Assembly: GCF_040412425.1 (NCBI RefSeq)
Contig: NC_089756.1
Span: forward strand, 2,204,498-2,268,497
DNA: 64,000 nt
Direction: 5' to 3'
Source of the DNA: Macrobrachium rosenbergii
Lineage: Eukaryota; Arthropoda; Malacostraca; Decapoda; Palaemonidae
The notes below the pieces were generated by a model. The model did not search any database, was not told the DNA's origin, and saw only the letters and a program-made list of their open reading frames with translations. The position numbers and the translations under genes are program-made. Shown piece after piece: positions 11,340 through 23,559 of this stretch; position 1 is the stretch's first letter, and every line of letters starts with the position of its first letter.

Positions 11340-13060
11340 GCCCTGTTCCCCAAATTTCGACACTTCCTTCCGTGATACCATACCAGTAACTAAAAATCAC
11401 AAGGTACTGCCAAATTTTTAAAACACTTTAAGCTCCTTCAAATTGAGAAGCAGAGAATGATCACACCACCAGTAGATTGATTATTGAATTGACATAAGGG
11501 ATATATAGTGTTTGAAAGCTGATGTGGCAGAGGCTGTTCTGACATCTTTAGCTTTCACTAGGAGGAGGAAAAATATCTTAAATCTGAGCATGTCTCAGAA
11601 GATAAAGTCCATTAGGATAAAGGGCAAGATGTTCTAATCAGAGAACAAGACGAGCTCCTGTCCTAATTCCCTGGGTCATGGACGGCCTGGGACTACCAGC
11701 TTTTAAGCAATACTATACCATCCAGCTGGGCAGAGCTCTCTAAATTCCTCCTCAGAGCCAGTGAGCGCTTCTGGCTCTCTTAGAATGAACTGGCGCCAGG
11801 TGCAGTTGCCGCCAGGAGTTCTAGTCAGAGGAAGAAAGTAGTCCTTGCCATTACACCATAGGTTCTGGATGACCTTCGAACTTGAACATTCAAACTGGAT
11901 AGAAAACTTTAGTCTTCCTCAGAGTTAGTGAGCGCAACTGGGTGCTCAGAGCAAAAGCTGACGTCATAGCCAAAGCTGGTGCCAGGTTATTGTTAGCAGC
12001 AAGAGAGCAGGGTACCAGACGAGCTATGAGCTTGGGTGTTGTCTGGCGCTCCTGGAAGACATGGATATCCGTAAAATTCTAAAGGGAAAAAGAAAAAACA
12101 TATCCAGGTCTTGGATGGGCCCCTGTCCTTGAGTAAAATGCAAGGAGAAATGAGCAAACCACTTCTTCCTCATTGCTTGGGCGTGTCAAGAACTTCAAAG
12201 GAAATTAAGATATGGATCCTAACGAACTAGTCTCCATGCTTATACATGAGTTATGCATAGTTCTATAGCCCTTCACGGGGTAATTGTAAAAGGAACATGG
12301 ACTTCTCGCAGAGGAGATGTAGGGCCTGAGATACTAGCTTTGGAAAGTCGATCCCCAGGTCTAGAAGATGCGTGAGAAGATTGACTTCCATGTCTTGCAA
12401 TGGTCTCTGCAATAAAGTACATCTAAAAAAAAAAAAAACAAAAAAAAAAATCTTCAATGATAATCTTCCGGACAGTCTGGAGTCTGTCGTGGAAAGATCT
12501 GACTACCTTGGATGATCTTTTGAAGCAAGGTTGTCCGAGAACACTCAGTGGGGGAGGATCCTGTAGAGTAAGCCCACAACAGAGAGCGTTCAGATCATGA
12601 TACGGGCTAGAATAGGGTTAAGCGCACAATGTAATTTGGAGTTAGCACAAAGATTGTGTTGCTCCTTCTTGACTGTGATGAAGGGCATGAAGAGAGGTAG
12701 TCCGATGGATCTGTCTATAGCATGGGGTCTGCTGCACATGCTATAGGGATGGTATGGACCACAAAAGGAGGAAAATGGAAATCCCTTGCAGGAGCAAACA
12801 GGTCCAAGACAGGTCTGTACCACAGATTCCACAGGTCCCAGCAGCCTAGAGATTGATGGTCTCCTTCTAATGTCTCAGTACATCTAATAGGGCTTAGTTC
12901 TATGAACTGATCAAGAGACTACAAGACCTGATTGATCTATCCACAGAAACAGGCCTCTTCCCACAGAAGTGGGTAGACATGGGCAGAGCCTTGCTTACAT
13001 AAAACATTAGAACTGTGATCTAGTCTGAATGGTTACCACAGTCTATGAGTGCAATAAGGT
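11340..13060 (-). pseudogene. DIRS-A2 decayed YR and methyltransferase-like region
   Basis: Little open frame survives. The stretch 11505-11560 matches the YR C-terminal region of A4 (the segment encoding H..R..A near 45640-45700): both contain GTTTGAAAGCT, then a similar spacing to the Ala/Arg-rich block. The stretch 12240-12400 resembles the core-binding region upstream of the YR by position and by scattered leucine-rich frames, but no motif is certain. The 80-residue frame at 12590-12832 is not recognisable on its own. I see no intact catalytic residue set. The assignment relies on collinearity between the 3' ITR (10612) and the RNase H remnant (13060). Confidence 0.45.
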
Positions 13061-13368
13061 CAAAAAGCGCTGAAGTTATTTGAAGAAACTTCCAGCTCTA
13101 TGAGAAGGAACTGAAGGATCCCTCTTTCCGGGGACAACACTGGGAAAAAACCCCGGTTCCTTAAGAAGGCTCCCCAACCCATAACTGAAGCATTGAAAAG
13201 AAATCCAGGACTAGGTTCATGGATGAAGGAACTTCCTTTCCAAAAGACTAAGTTCAGACAAGTATAAGAACAAGGGCTCCAGAGAAAACTTGTGCTGTCA
13301 GAAGGCCGACATCTGGCAAGGACAAGGAAGAGTGCTTCCTGCACCTCCAAAATCCATTCAATAGCCAT
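13060..13368 (-). pseudogene. DIRS-A2 RNase H remnant
   Basis: A 102-residue open stretch with FNASVMGWGAFL followed about 15 residues later by a Leu-rich ELEVSSNN segment. This is the DAS..GWGA ... ELKA arrangement of the DIRS RNase H (compare the SDAS.EGWGAHL block at 56277-54946). The first catalytic Asp is Asn here, and the second half of the domain (SDN, VNVLADxxSR) is not in frame. RNase H would normally remove template RNA during reverse transcription. The remnant lies where collinearity with A3 predicts it, between YR and RT. Confidence 0.55.
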
Positions 13369-13399
13369 AAAGATTAAAGGAAGAGGCTATCTGGTTCAT

Positions 13400-14559
13400 C
13401 CTTTATCCGCTGTGGGCATGTTTCGCATTGGTGATCATGCACTCACAGCTAAAAAGCAAACTAGTAGAAGGACGTGCAGAACCACAGACAACTGTACAAA
13501 CAAGCTGCCAACTCTGCAGACTTTATGACAGCCAGGAGAAAACGTCAAAATCCTTGCAGATTCAACAAAAACTGAACTTGATAACACTTAGCGTGGACCC
13601 AATGATACCCTCGTACAATAACAAAGATGTGCAGAACTGTACTCTGAGAAAAATTCCCTACCCGTAAGAACCTGGGGCCTGTGAGCTTACACAAGGCGAA
13701 CGGAGATGGCTGCCAAATACTAGAGATATAATGATGAGCGCTCTAGTGCAGGTGTTGGGCACTCAATGAATGCGCCAGGCACTAGGAAGTGGCACCAGGA
13801 GCTCGGGAAAGGGTCCAGGAAAACAGGAATTGGTGCCTTACAGGAAAGGTCGATCAACCAAGAATGAAACTGCAAGAACACCGTGAGGAGAAGATAGCTT
13901 TAAGTGTTGACAGGAAGCATATAACAGCAACTGTCAACATGTATATCTTCAACGGAGTGAAGAGCCAAGAAGCTTACGGTGTTCAGTCTTCACCCAAAAC
14001 CTTGGAACTGAAGTAAAATCCGAGGACACATTTAGGTCTGTCCAATCTGGCCAGTGTCTCGTGGGCGCCAGAGCTAGAGTTGGCTCACTACTAATGTCCC
14101 GGGCACCAAGGGGGAAAAGAGGGTAAAACTCTTGGGCCATCTAAAAACAGAGATTCTGGGCAGACGGAAAAACTTGAAAATCGAAGAGAAGCTGAAAGTC
14201 GACAGGAGGACTCTGGCCAGTGTTCCTGATGTCAGTCCAGAAAATTAGGATTTACAACAATCTTGGCGGAAGTCTAGATCCATCAAGGCACTAGAATGAG
14301 GAAAGACAAAGACAACTGTCATGTTCCTTTTAAATGAAAACCAACTTTCCAACCTTGACAGATGCTTGGATGATGCGGAAATAGCCCAAAGAGGGCGCTT
14401 CCTTCAGCAACTCAACAACTCTGACCCAGAAGTCTTGGCCGGAAGTAGACTTGGTCCCTGCTCAATGGGAAATGGTGCACAAGATAGGACAACTGGTGTT
14501 CTTAAAACTCAGGATTTGAACCATCGAGGAGCTAGCGCCAGACACAGCAGGTTGGTGCT
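13400..14559 (-). pseudogene. DIRS-A2 RT and capsid zone, unreadable
   Basis: By position this should hold the reverse transcriptase and the gag capsid part, which take about 2.8 kb in A3 but only about 1.2 kb here, so a deletion is likely. I find no RT motif that I would defend. Plus-strand frames in the interval look random. The boundary with the satellite at 14560 is gradual. Confidence 0.35.
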
Positions 14560-15254
14560 CGAATCCCTTGGATCCCTCTGATCCCACTGTACACTTGGAT
14601 CCCTCAAATCCCATTGGACACCTGGATCCATCAGATCCCACTCAGCACTTGGATCCATCACATCCCATTGGATGATTGGATCCCTCAGATCCCATTGGAC
14701 ACTTGGATCCCTCAGATACCACTAGACACTTGGATCCCTCAGATCCCACTGGACACTTGGATCCCTCAGATCCCACTGGACACTTGGATCCATCACATCC
14801 CTCTTGACACTTGGATCCATCAGATCCCACTGGATACGCGGATCCATCAGATCCCATTCAACACTTGGATCCATCAGATCCCACTTGACTTGGATCCATC
14901 ACATCCCACTTGATTTGGATCCATCACATTCCACTTGACACTTGGACCCATCAGATCCCACTTGACTTGGATCCATCACATCCCACTTGACTTGGATCCA
15001 TCACATCCCACTTGACTTGGATCCATCACATCCCACTTGACTTGGAACCATCACATCCCACTTGACTTGGATCTATCAGATCACACTTGACTTGGATCCA
15101 TCAGATCCCACTTGACTTGGATCCAACAGATTCCACTTGACTTGGATCTATCACATCCCACTTGACTTGGATCCATCACATCCCACTTGACTTGGATCCA
15201 TCACATCCCACTGGATACTTGGATCCATCACATCCCACTGGATACTTGGATCCA

Positions 15255-15500
15255 TCACATCCCACTTGACTTGGATCCATCACATCCCACTTGACTTGGA
15301 TCCATCACATCCCACTGGATACTTGGATCCATCACATCCCACTGGATACTTGGATTCATCACATCCCACTTGACTTGGGCCCACCAGATCCCCACTTGAC
15401 TTGGATCCATCACATCCCACTTGACTTGGGCCCACCAGATCCCCACTTGACTTGGATCCACCACATACCACTTGACTTGGATCCATCACATCCCACTTGA
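15255..15500. repeat. Duplicated block within the satellite (partner 16088-16333)
   Basis: The order of unit types and the variants GGATTCATC and GGGCCCACC are the same in both blocks, at a constant offset of 833 bases. This indicates a local segmental duplication rather than unit-by-unit amplification. Confidence 0.75.
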
Positions 15501-18500
15501 CTTGGGCCCACCAGATCCCCACTTGACTTGGATCCACCACATACCACAGGACTTGGACTTGGATCCATCACATCCCACTTGACTTGGATCCACCAGATCC
15601 CACTTGACTTGGATCCACCACATACCACTTGACTTGGATCCATCACATCCCACTTGACTTGGATCCACCAGATCCCACTTGACTTGGATCCATCACATCC
15701 CACTTGACTTGGATCCATCACATCCCACTTGACTTGGATCCACCACATCCCACTTGACTTGGATCCATCACATCCCACTTGACTTGGATCCACCAGATCC
15801 CACTTGACTTGGATCCATCACATCCCACTGGATACTTGGATCCATCACATCCCACTGGATACTTGGATTCATCACATCCCACTGGATACTTGGATCCATC
15901 ACATCCCACTGGATACTTGGATCCATCACATCCCACTGGATACTTGGATCCATCACATCCCACTGGATACTTGGATCCATTACATCCCACTGGATACTTG
16001 GATTCATCACATCCCACTGGATACTTGGATCCATCACATCCCACTGGATACTTGGATTCATCACATCCCACTGGATACTTGGATCCATCACATCCCACTT
16101 GACTTGGATCCATCACATCCCACTTGACTTGGATCCATCACATCCCACTGGATACTTGGATCCATCACATCCCACGGGATACTTGGATTCATCACATCCC
16201 ACTTGACTTGGGCCCACCAGATCCCCACTTGACTTGGATCCATCACATCCCACTTGACTTGGGCCCACCAGATCCCCACTTGACTTGGATCCACCACATA
16301 CCACTTGACTTGGATCCATCACATCCCACTTGACTTGGATCCACCAGATCCCACTTGACTTGGATCCACCACATACCACTTGACTTGGATCCACCACATC
16401 CCACTTGACTTGGATCCACCAGATCCCACTTGACTTGGATCCATCACATCCCACTTGACTTGGATCCATCACATCCCACTTGACTTGGATCCATCACATC
16501 CCACTTGACTTGGATCCATCACATCCCACTTGACTTGGATCCACCACATCCCACTTGACTTGGATCCATCACATCCCACTTGACTTGGATCCACCAGATC
16601 CCACTTGACTTGGATCCATCACATCCCACTGGATACTTGGATCCATCACATCCCACTGGATACTTGGATCCATCACATCCCACTTGACTTGGATCCATCA
16701 CATCCCACTGGATACTTGGATCCATCACATCCCAATGGATACTTGGATCCACCACATCCCACTTGACTTGGATCCATCACATCCCACTGGATACTTGGAT
16801 CCACCACATCCCACTTGACTTGGATCCATCACATCCCACTTGACTTGGATCCATCACATCCCACTGGATACTTGGAGCCACCAGATCCCACTTGACTTGG
16901 CTCCATCACATCCCACTTGACTTGGATCCATCACATCCCACTTGACTTGGATCCATCACATCCCACTTGACTTGGCTCCATCACATCCCACTTGACTTGG
17001 ATCCATCACATCCCACTGGATACTTGGAGCCACCAGATCCCACTTGACTTGGCTCCATCACATCCCACTTGACTTGGATCCATCACATCCCACTTGACTT
17101 GGCACCATCAAATCCCACTTGACTTGGATCCATCACATCCCACTGGATACTTGGAGCCACCAGATCCCACTTGACTTGGCTCCATCCATCACATCCCACA
17201 TCCCACCTGACTTGGCTCCATCACATCCCACTTGACTTGGCTCCATCACATCCCACTGGATACTTGGAGCCACCAGATCCCACTTGACTTGGCTCCATCA
17301 CATCCCACTTGACTTGGAGCCATCACATCCCACTTGACTTGGATCCATCACATCCCACTTGACTTGGCTCCATCACATCCCACTTGACTTGGATCCATCA
17401 CATCCCAATGGATACTTGGATCCACCACATCCCACTTGACTTGGATCCACCAGATCCCACTTGACTTGGCTCCATCACATCCCACTTGACTTGGATCCAT
17501 CACATCCCACTTGACTTTGCTCCATCACATCCCACTTGACTTGGATCCATCACATCCCACTTGACTTGGCTCCATCACATCCCACTTGACTTGGCTCCAT
17601 CACATCCCACTTGACTTGGCTCCATCACATCCCACTGGATACTTGGAGAGACCAGATCCCACTTGACTTGGCTCCATCACATCCCACTTGACTTGGATCC
17701 ATCACATCCCACTTGACTTTGCTCCATCACATCCCACTTGACTTGGATCCACCAGATCCCACTTGACTTGGCTCCATCACATCCCACTTGACTTGGATCC
17801 ATCACATCCCACTTGACTTTGCTCCATCACATCCCACTTGACTTGGATCCATCACATCCCACTTGACTTGGATCCATCACATCCCACTTGACTTGGATCC
17901 ATCACATCCCACTTGACTTTGCTCCATCACATCCCACTTGACTTGGATCCATCACATCCCACTTGACTTGGATCCACCAGATCCCACTTGACTTGGATCC
18001 ATCACATCCCACTTGACTTGGATCCATCACATCCCACTGGATACTTGGAGCCATCAGATCCCACTTGACTTGGCTCCATCACATCCCACTTGACTTGGCT
18101 CCATCACATCCCACTTGACTTGGATCCATCACATCCCACTTGACTTGGATCCATCACATCCCACTTGACTTGGCTCCATCACATCCCACTTGACTTGGAT
18201 CCATCACATCCCACTGGATACTTGGAGCCACCAGATCCCACTTGACTTGGATCCATCACATCCCACTTGACTTGGATCCATCACATCCCACTTGACTTGG
18301 ATCCACCAGATCCCACGTGGCTTGGATCCATCACATCCCACTTGACTTGATCCATCCATCACTTGACTTGGATCCCCAGACTTGACTTGGATCCATCAGA
18401 TCCCACTTGACTTGATCCACCAGATCCCACTTGACTTGGATCCATCACATCCCACTTGACTTGGATCCATCACATCCCACTTGACTTGGATCCATCACAT

Positions 18501-19261
18501 CCCACTTGACTTAGATCCATCACATCCCACTTGACTTGGATCCACCACATCCCACTTGACTTGGATCCATCACATCCCACTTGACTTGGATCCATCACAT
18601 CCCACTTGATTTGGATCCACCAGATCCCATTTGACTTGGATCCATCACATCCCACTTGACTTGGATCCATCACATCCCACTTGACTTGGATCCATCACAT
18701 CCCACTTGACTTGGATCCACCAGATCCCACTTGACTTGGATCCATCACATCCCACTTGACTTGGATCCACCACATCCCACTTGACTTGGATCCACCAGAT
18801 CCCACATGACTTGGATCCATCACATCCCACTTGACTTGGATCCATCACATCCCACTTGACTTGGATCCACCAGATCCCACGTGACTTGGTTCCATCACAT
18901 CCCACTTGACTTGGATCCACCAGATCCCACTTGAATTGGATCCATCACATCCCACTTGACTTGGATCCACCACATCCCACTTGACTTGGATCCATCACAT
19001 CCCACTGGATACTTGGAGCCACCAGATCCTACTTGACTTGGCTCCAACACATCCCACTTGACTTGGATCCATCACATCCCACTTGACTTCGATCCATCAC
19101 ATTCCACTGGATGCTTGGATCCACCATATCCGACTTGACTTGGATCCATCACATCCCACTTGACTTGGATCCATTACATCCCACTGGATACTTGGATCCA
19201 CCAGATCCCACTTGACTTAGATCCATCACATCCCACTTGACGGATCCATCAGACCCCACTT

Positions 19262-19935
19262 GACGGATCCATCACATCCCACTGTACAATTGGATCCATC
19301 AGATCCTGCTAGACACTTGGATCCATCAGATCCCACTGTACAATTGGATCCATCAGATCCTGCTGGACACTTGGATCCATCAGATGCCACTGTACAATTG
19401 GATCCATCAGATCCTGCTGGATACTTCGATCCATCAGATCCCACTGTACAATTGGATCCATCAGATCCTGCTAGACACTTGGATCCATCAGATCCCACTG
19501 TACAATTGGATCCATCAGATCCTGCTGGACACTTGGATCCATCAGATGCCACTGTACAATTGGATCCATCAGATCCTGCTGGATACTTCGATCCATCAGA
19601 TCCCACTGTACAATTGGATCCATCAGATCCTGCTGGATACTTCGATCCATCAGATCCCACTGTACAATTGGATCCATCAGATCCTGCTGGATACTTCGAT
19701 CCATCAGATCCCACTGTACAATTGGATCCATCAGATCCTGCTAGACACTTGGATCCATCAGATCCCACTGTACAATTGGATCCATCAGATCCTGCTGGAC
19801 ACTTGGATCCATCAGATGCCACTGTACAATTGGATCCATCAGATCCTGCTGGATACTTCGATCCATCAGATCCCACTGTACAATTGGATCCATCAGATCC
19901 TGCTGGACACTTAGATCCATCAGATTTCACTGGGC
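19262..19935. repeat. 54 bp dimeric subarray with 162 bp higher-order pattern
   Basis: Each dimer joins a CACTGTACAATTGGATCC half and a CTGCTGGACACTTGGATCC half. Dimer variants occur in the order A-B-C, A-B-C-C-C, A-B-C-B, where A has TGCTAGACAC, B has TGCTGGACAC (the next half usually starting GATGCCAC) and C has TGGATACTTCG. A-B-C is therefore a 162 bp higher-order unit. Confidence 0.88.
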
Positions 19936-20339
19936 GCTCGATCCCACTGTACAATTGGATCTATTAGATCCCATTGGCCACTTAGATCCAAAAGATCCCT
20001 CTGTATGCTTTGATCTCAATGGATACTTTGGACTGGGTACTCGGACTCTGTCCGCTCTGACACTGCTAGGCACTCAGATTGAAAGAGCGTTTGGCGTCAA
20101 TTACTGGCGCTCCACAACTGGAAGATATGCCTCTTCAAAAGCCACGATACACACAAAAAACATCACCACCCCATGTACACTGGGATCTATGTCTGTCCAC
20201 ACTAGGATCCTGGAACAACACCGTTGATAACTCTTGCATATATTGGGATCCGTAAATGTTCATACTGGGATCTGTATCACTAAAGGACAAAGAAAGCACA
20301 TCCCTATGGACGCCTTTCCAATGGTTATCCGTCGAGACC

Positions 20340-21060
20340 TGCGGACAGCAGGATCAACTGAGGAGCAACTACACGGGAGCAAAACACCCTTCGGACCCCC
20401 ATGGACCGACAGTATGCCTCCTCCTTGGTTTAGGGGAGTCTGACGGGGACTGGATTTAGGAGATCAGATAGGGCCGGATAGCCACATCCTTCACTACACT
20501 TCCAGTAAAATGCCTTTCCAGTGGCTGTCTGTTGATACCTGGGACTGGCAACAGGCTTGACTGAGGGGGCAACTACCCATGTGTAACTCCCCAACCTCCC
20601 TGGGACTTCTAGTATGCCTCCTCCCAGGTTTAGGGGAGTTTGACAGGGATTTTCCGTCTAGGAGCGTCAGGAGATGAGTAGACAACTCCTCCACTGCACA
20701 TTACTTCACTATTCCAAAGTTAACTTCTGTTACCCCAGACAAGACTGGCAATGGCATGGGAAGGAAGCGAGGGAGCCAAGTGCGGGAGCAATATGAAAAA
20801 ATTAGAGGGCTAGTAGTAGGAGAGAAAAATGGATGGGGAGTAGGCACCAAACTACACTTTGATCCCTGGGCCGCTCACTCCACTGGCCGCTTGGATCCGC
20901 TGGGTGCTCGGATCCACTGGAAGCTTGGACCTCCTGGGCGCTCGGATCCCACTGATCACTCGGATCTCACTGGGCGGTTTGCCGGGCGCTGGGAGCTCCC
21001 AGGTGTAATTGGCGCTAGGCAACTGGGCGTCAAACGAGCTAGAAGGTCATAAGCTAAGAA
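20340..21060 (-). pseudogene. DIRS-A2 gag N-terminal part, with a duplicated segment
   Basis: The segments 20340-20500 and 20510-20700 are near-duplicates of each other. Both match 9540-9760 of A1 and 43580-43790 of A3, sharing CCTCC..GGTTTAGGGGAGT and GGGAC..TAGGAG. Then 20735-20830 matches the ASLEAR-encoding region of A3 (ACTGGCAATGGCAT, followed by a GGAGAGAAA block). The stretch 20850-21060 adds another set of degenerate GGATCC units. In-frame stops are frequent. This is the N-terminal gag of the element split by local duplications; no functional protein is expected. Confidence 0.6.
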
Positions 21061-21390
21061 ATTGGGAGCTGGTGAGCGTTCCTGGGCGTTTGGAGCCAAT
21101 CCTTGGCTGTCAAGAACGTCAATTCTTTCGAAAGCCCAGCACAACCAAAATAAGCACAATTCTCTCCTACTATGTTCTGCCCTTACACTTTTTCAGTTCT
21201 CTGCAAAGGAAGTGTAATAAAATAACATGATTTTATTTAATTCTTGAAGTACACAGAGTACCATCATACAGACAAATTTCAACTCCTAACAAACATTATT
21301 TGAGACTTATAAGAGATATAGTATATCTTTATCAGCCCTGTAGCAAACACGTTTTCATTTTATTAAGCTACTCGATATATATGGAAGCGA

Positions 21391-22225
21391 ATGCAAAGTT
21401 TACTTTGTCACATTACTCTGCAACACTTCACATTATTACATTACCCGTCGTAGTGAATGCAAAGTTTACTTTGTCACATTACTCTGCAACACTTTACATT
21501 ATTACATTACCCGTCATAGTGAATGCAAAGTTTACTTTGTCACATTACTCTGCAACACTTTACATTATTACATTACCCATCGTAGTGAATGCAAAGTTTA
21601 CTTTGTCACATTACTCTGCAACACTTTAAATTATTACATTACCCGTCGTAGTGAATGCAAAGTTTACTTTGTCACATTACTCTGCAACACTTTACATTAT
21701 TACATTACCCGTCATAGTGAATGCAAAGTTTACTTTGTCACATTACTCTGCAACACTTTACATTATTACATTACCCATCGTAGTGAATGCAAAGTTTACT
21801 TTGTCACATTACTCTGCAACACTTTACATTATTACATTACCCGTCGTAGTGAATGCAAAGTTTACTTTGTCACATTACTCTGCAACACTTTACATTATTA
21901 CATTACCCGTCGAGTGAATGCAAAGTTTACTTTGTCACATTACTCTGCAACACTTTACATTATTACATTACCCGTCATAGTGAATGCAAAGTTTACTTTG
22001 TCACAATACTCTGCAACACTTTACATTATTACATTACCCGTCGTAGTGAATGCAAAGTTTACTTTGTCACATTACTCTGCAACACTTTACATTATTACAT
22101 TACCCGTCGTAGTGAATGCAAAGTTTACTTTGTCACATTACTCTGCAACACTTTACATTATTACATTACCCGTCGTAGTGAATGCAAAGTTTACTTTGTT
22201 ACGTTACTCAGCAACACTTTACACT
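21391..22225. repeat. 66 bp minisatellite, about 12.6 units
   Basis: The unit begins ATGCAAAGTTTACTTTGTCA and ends TTACATTACCCGTCGTAGTGA. Units start at 21391, 21457 and every 66 bases. One unit (near 21908) has lost a base. Variants of the CCGTCGTA segment repeat in the order GTCGTA, GTCATA, ATCGTA twice, a 198 bp higher-order pattern. The 22-codon periodic frame is an effect of the unit length. Confidence 0.95.
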
Positions 22226-22429
22226 GACAAAATTAAAAGAAACCAAGGCTAATCTGAAGGACTAATAACAGATCAGCAACTAGGATAAACAAAAGCGATA
22301 ATACTTCACCGACTTCCAACGAATACATCATTTTGATAAAATCGGTGAAAAAACAGGTCTGCTGCATAACATGCACAATGTTAATCGCCCGAGTGGCAAA
22401 ATCATAGACACCTCTGGCAGGCGTCGTTA

Positions 22430-22562
22430 CCAACCAACCCTTGTGGTGGGGCGGAACTTGTCACCTACGATGCAATGAGAACACTGGCGTGATATTCTGA
22501 ATTTAGGGTTTGCTGCACTAGTGAAATCTATAGCTAATTGGTAAGTTACTTATATAAAACAA
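22430..22562 (-). repeat. 5' ITR of DIRS-A2
   Basis: A diverged copy of 10440-10612, inverted to 10612-10760. It keeps the GTGGGGCGG and CACCTAC blocks, a TGCTGC block and the exact terminus GGTAAGTTACTTATATAAAA. Confidence 0.65.
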
Positions 22563-22603
22563 ATAAACATACCTACTACATATGCATAAAAATTCTCTCA
22601 TTT

Positions 22604-23007
<404 letters not shown>

Positions 23008-23559
23008 ATAGTTAGGAAAAATACAATTAACTTTTAAAATTTGTTACTTGTTCCTACACAATATACAAACCTTTCAGTCTTTATATAAGAAGACTTACTT
23101 CTTGGAAGGTAGAAGCTGAGCAAGTCTCTGAACTGACTGGTAGTTTACCACACCTAGGTCTTCTTCCCGGCCAAGACAGCGAGGAAGAAGACCATGCCTC
23201 TGACCACTGAACGAAGTATAGGAACTGTATGTTCAATTGTCAGACTTCTGGGCTCTTTCTCAAATAAGTGGGTATAAAAGCAGCATAATTCGAGAAAAAG
23301 GTTAGTTTGAATCTTGTGTTGGAGACAATGGAAATGCCATGTGCAAGCAATGGGTTTGCATTGTCTGCCCCTCTCTCCCCTTGCTAGAGGGAGGGAAGGG
23401 TTCTTCTCTACAACAACAACAATAGATTATAGAATGGTTACTCAGTTATAGAACACTTGCCTGCAATGTGGCCCATTCCAGCTTCGTGACGGCTCGATAA
23501 CCTACCCTCTGCCTGCAGGGGAGGGTAAGGTTGAGGGAAAGAGGGAGGGAAGGAGGACC

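Larger units (their letters stand above)
14560..20040. repeat. Satellite of 25/27/54 bp units with BamHI sites (about 5.5 kb)
   Basis: Roughly 200 units. The consensus CACTTGGATCCATCACATCC recurs throughout. The 27 bp unit (CACTGGATACTTGGATCCAT...) keeps a 9-codon frame, while the 25 bp unit (CACTTGACTTGGATCC...) shifts frame. Segments differ: mostly 27 bp units from 14560 to 14880, mostly 25 bp units to about 19230 with 27 bp blocks at 15820-16090, and 54 bp dimers at 19262-19935. A GGCTCC variant dominates parts of 16880-18230, and a GGGCCC variant marks 15370-15510 and 16205-16275. The array sits in the gag linker of A2. Long frames on both strands across it (up to 242 codons) are a by-product of the periodicity. 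Confidence 0.95.
10612..22562 (-). mobile_element. DIRS-A element A2, 12 kb, inflated by internal satellites
   Basis: Bounded by a 3' ITR plus ICR at 10612-10935 and a 5' ITR at 22430-22562 that ends in GTAAGTTACTTATATAAAA. The order on the minus strand follows A3: leader and gag (about 22300 down to 14500), a degraded RT zone, RNase H remains (13060-13368), YR remains (about 11470-11570), 3' untranslated region (10935-11340). The element is 4.3 kb longer than A3. The excess is explained by the 5.5 kb array in gag and the 0.83 kb array near the leader. The coding regions are more diverged than in A3, so it is an old copy. Joining all these pieces into one element is inference from collinearity. 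Confidence 0.68.

Noticed and set aside
15718..16127. Frames of 107 to 132 codons in several phases over the 27 bp block of the satellite
   Set aside because: Same periodicity effect; frames overlap in many phases on both strands.
19226..19967. Long open frames on both strands (242 and 235 codons) across the satellite, with Gly-Ser-Asp or Asp-Pro-Ser repeats
   Set aside because: The 54 bp period is a multiple of three, so any stop-free frame stays open on both strands. There is no flanking coding sequence in frame.
21391..22225. CRISPR-like regular spacing
   Set aside because: There are no unique spacers between repeats; it is a head-to-tail minisatellite in a eukaryotic setting.
21300..22252. 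Repetitive plus-strand frames with 22-residue units (NAKFTLSHYSATL...)
   Set aside because: 66 bp is a multiple of three; the frame is broken by a one-base loss and has no start context or similarity.
10612..22562. Two or three separate elements instead of one 12 kb element
   Set aside because: Not fully excluded. Termini at both ends are inverted and belong to the same family, and the pieces between follow the DIRS-A order once each, so a single element is the simpler reading.
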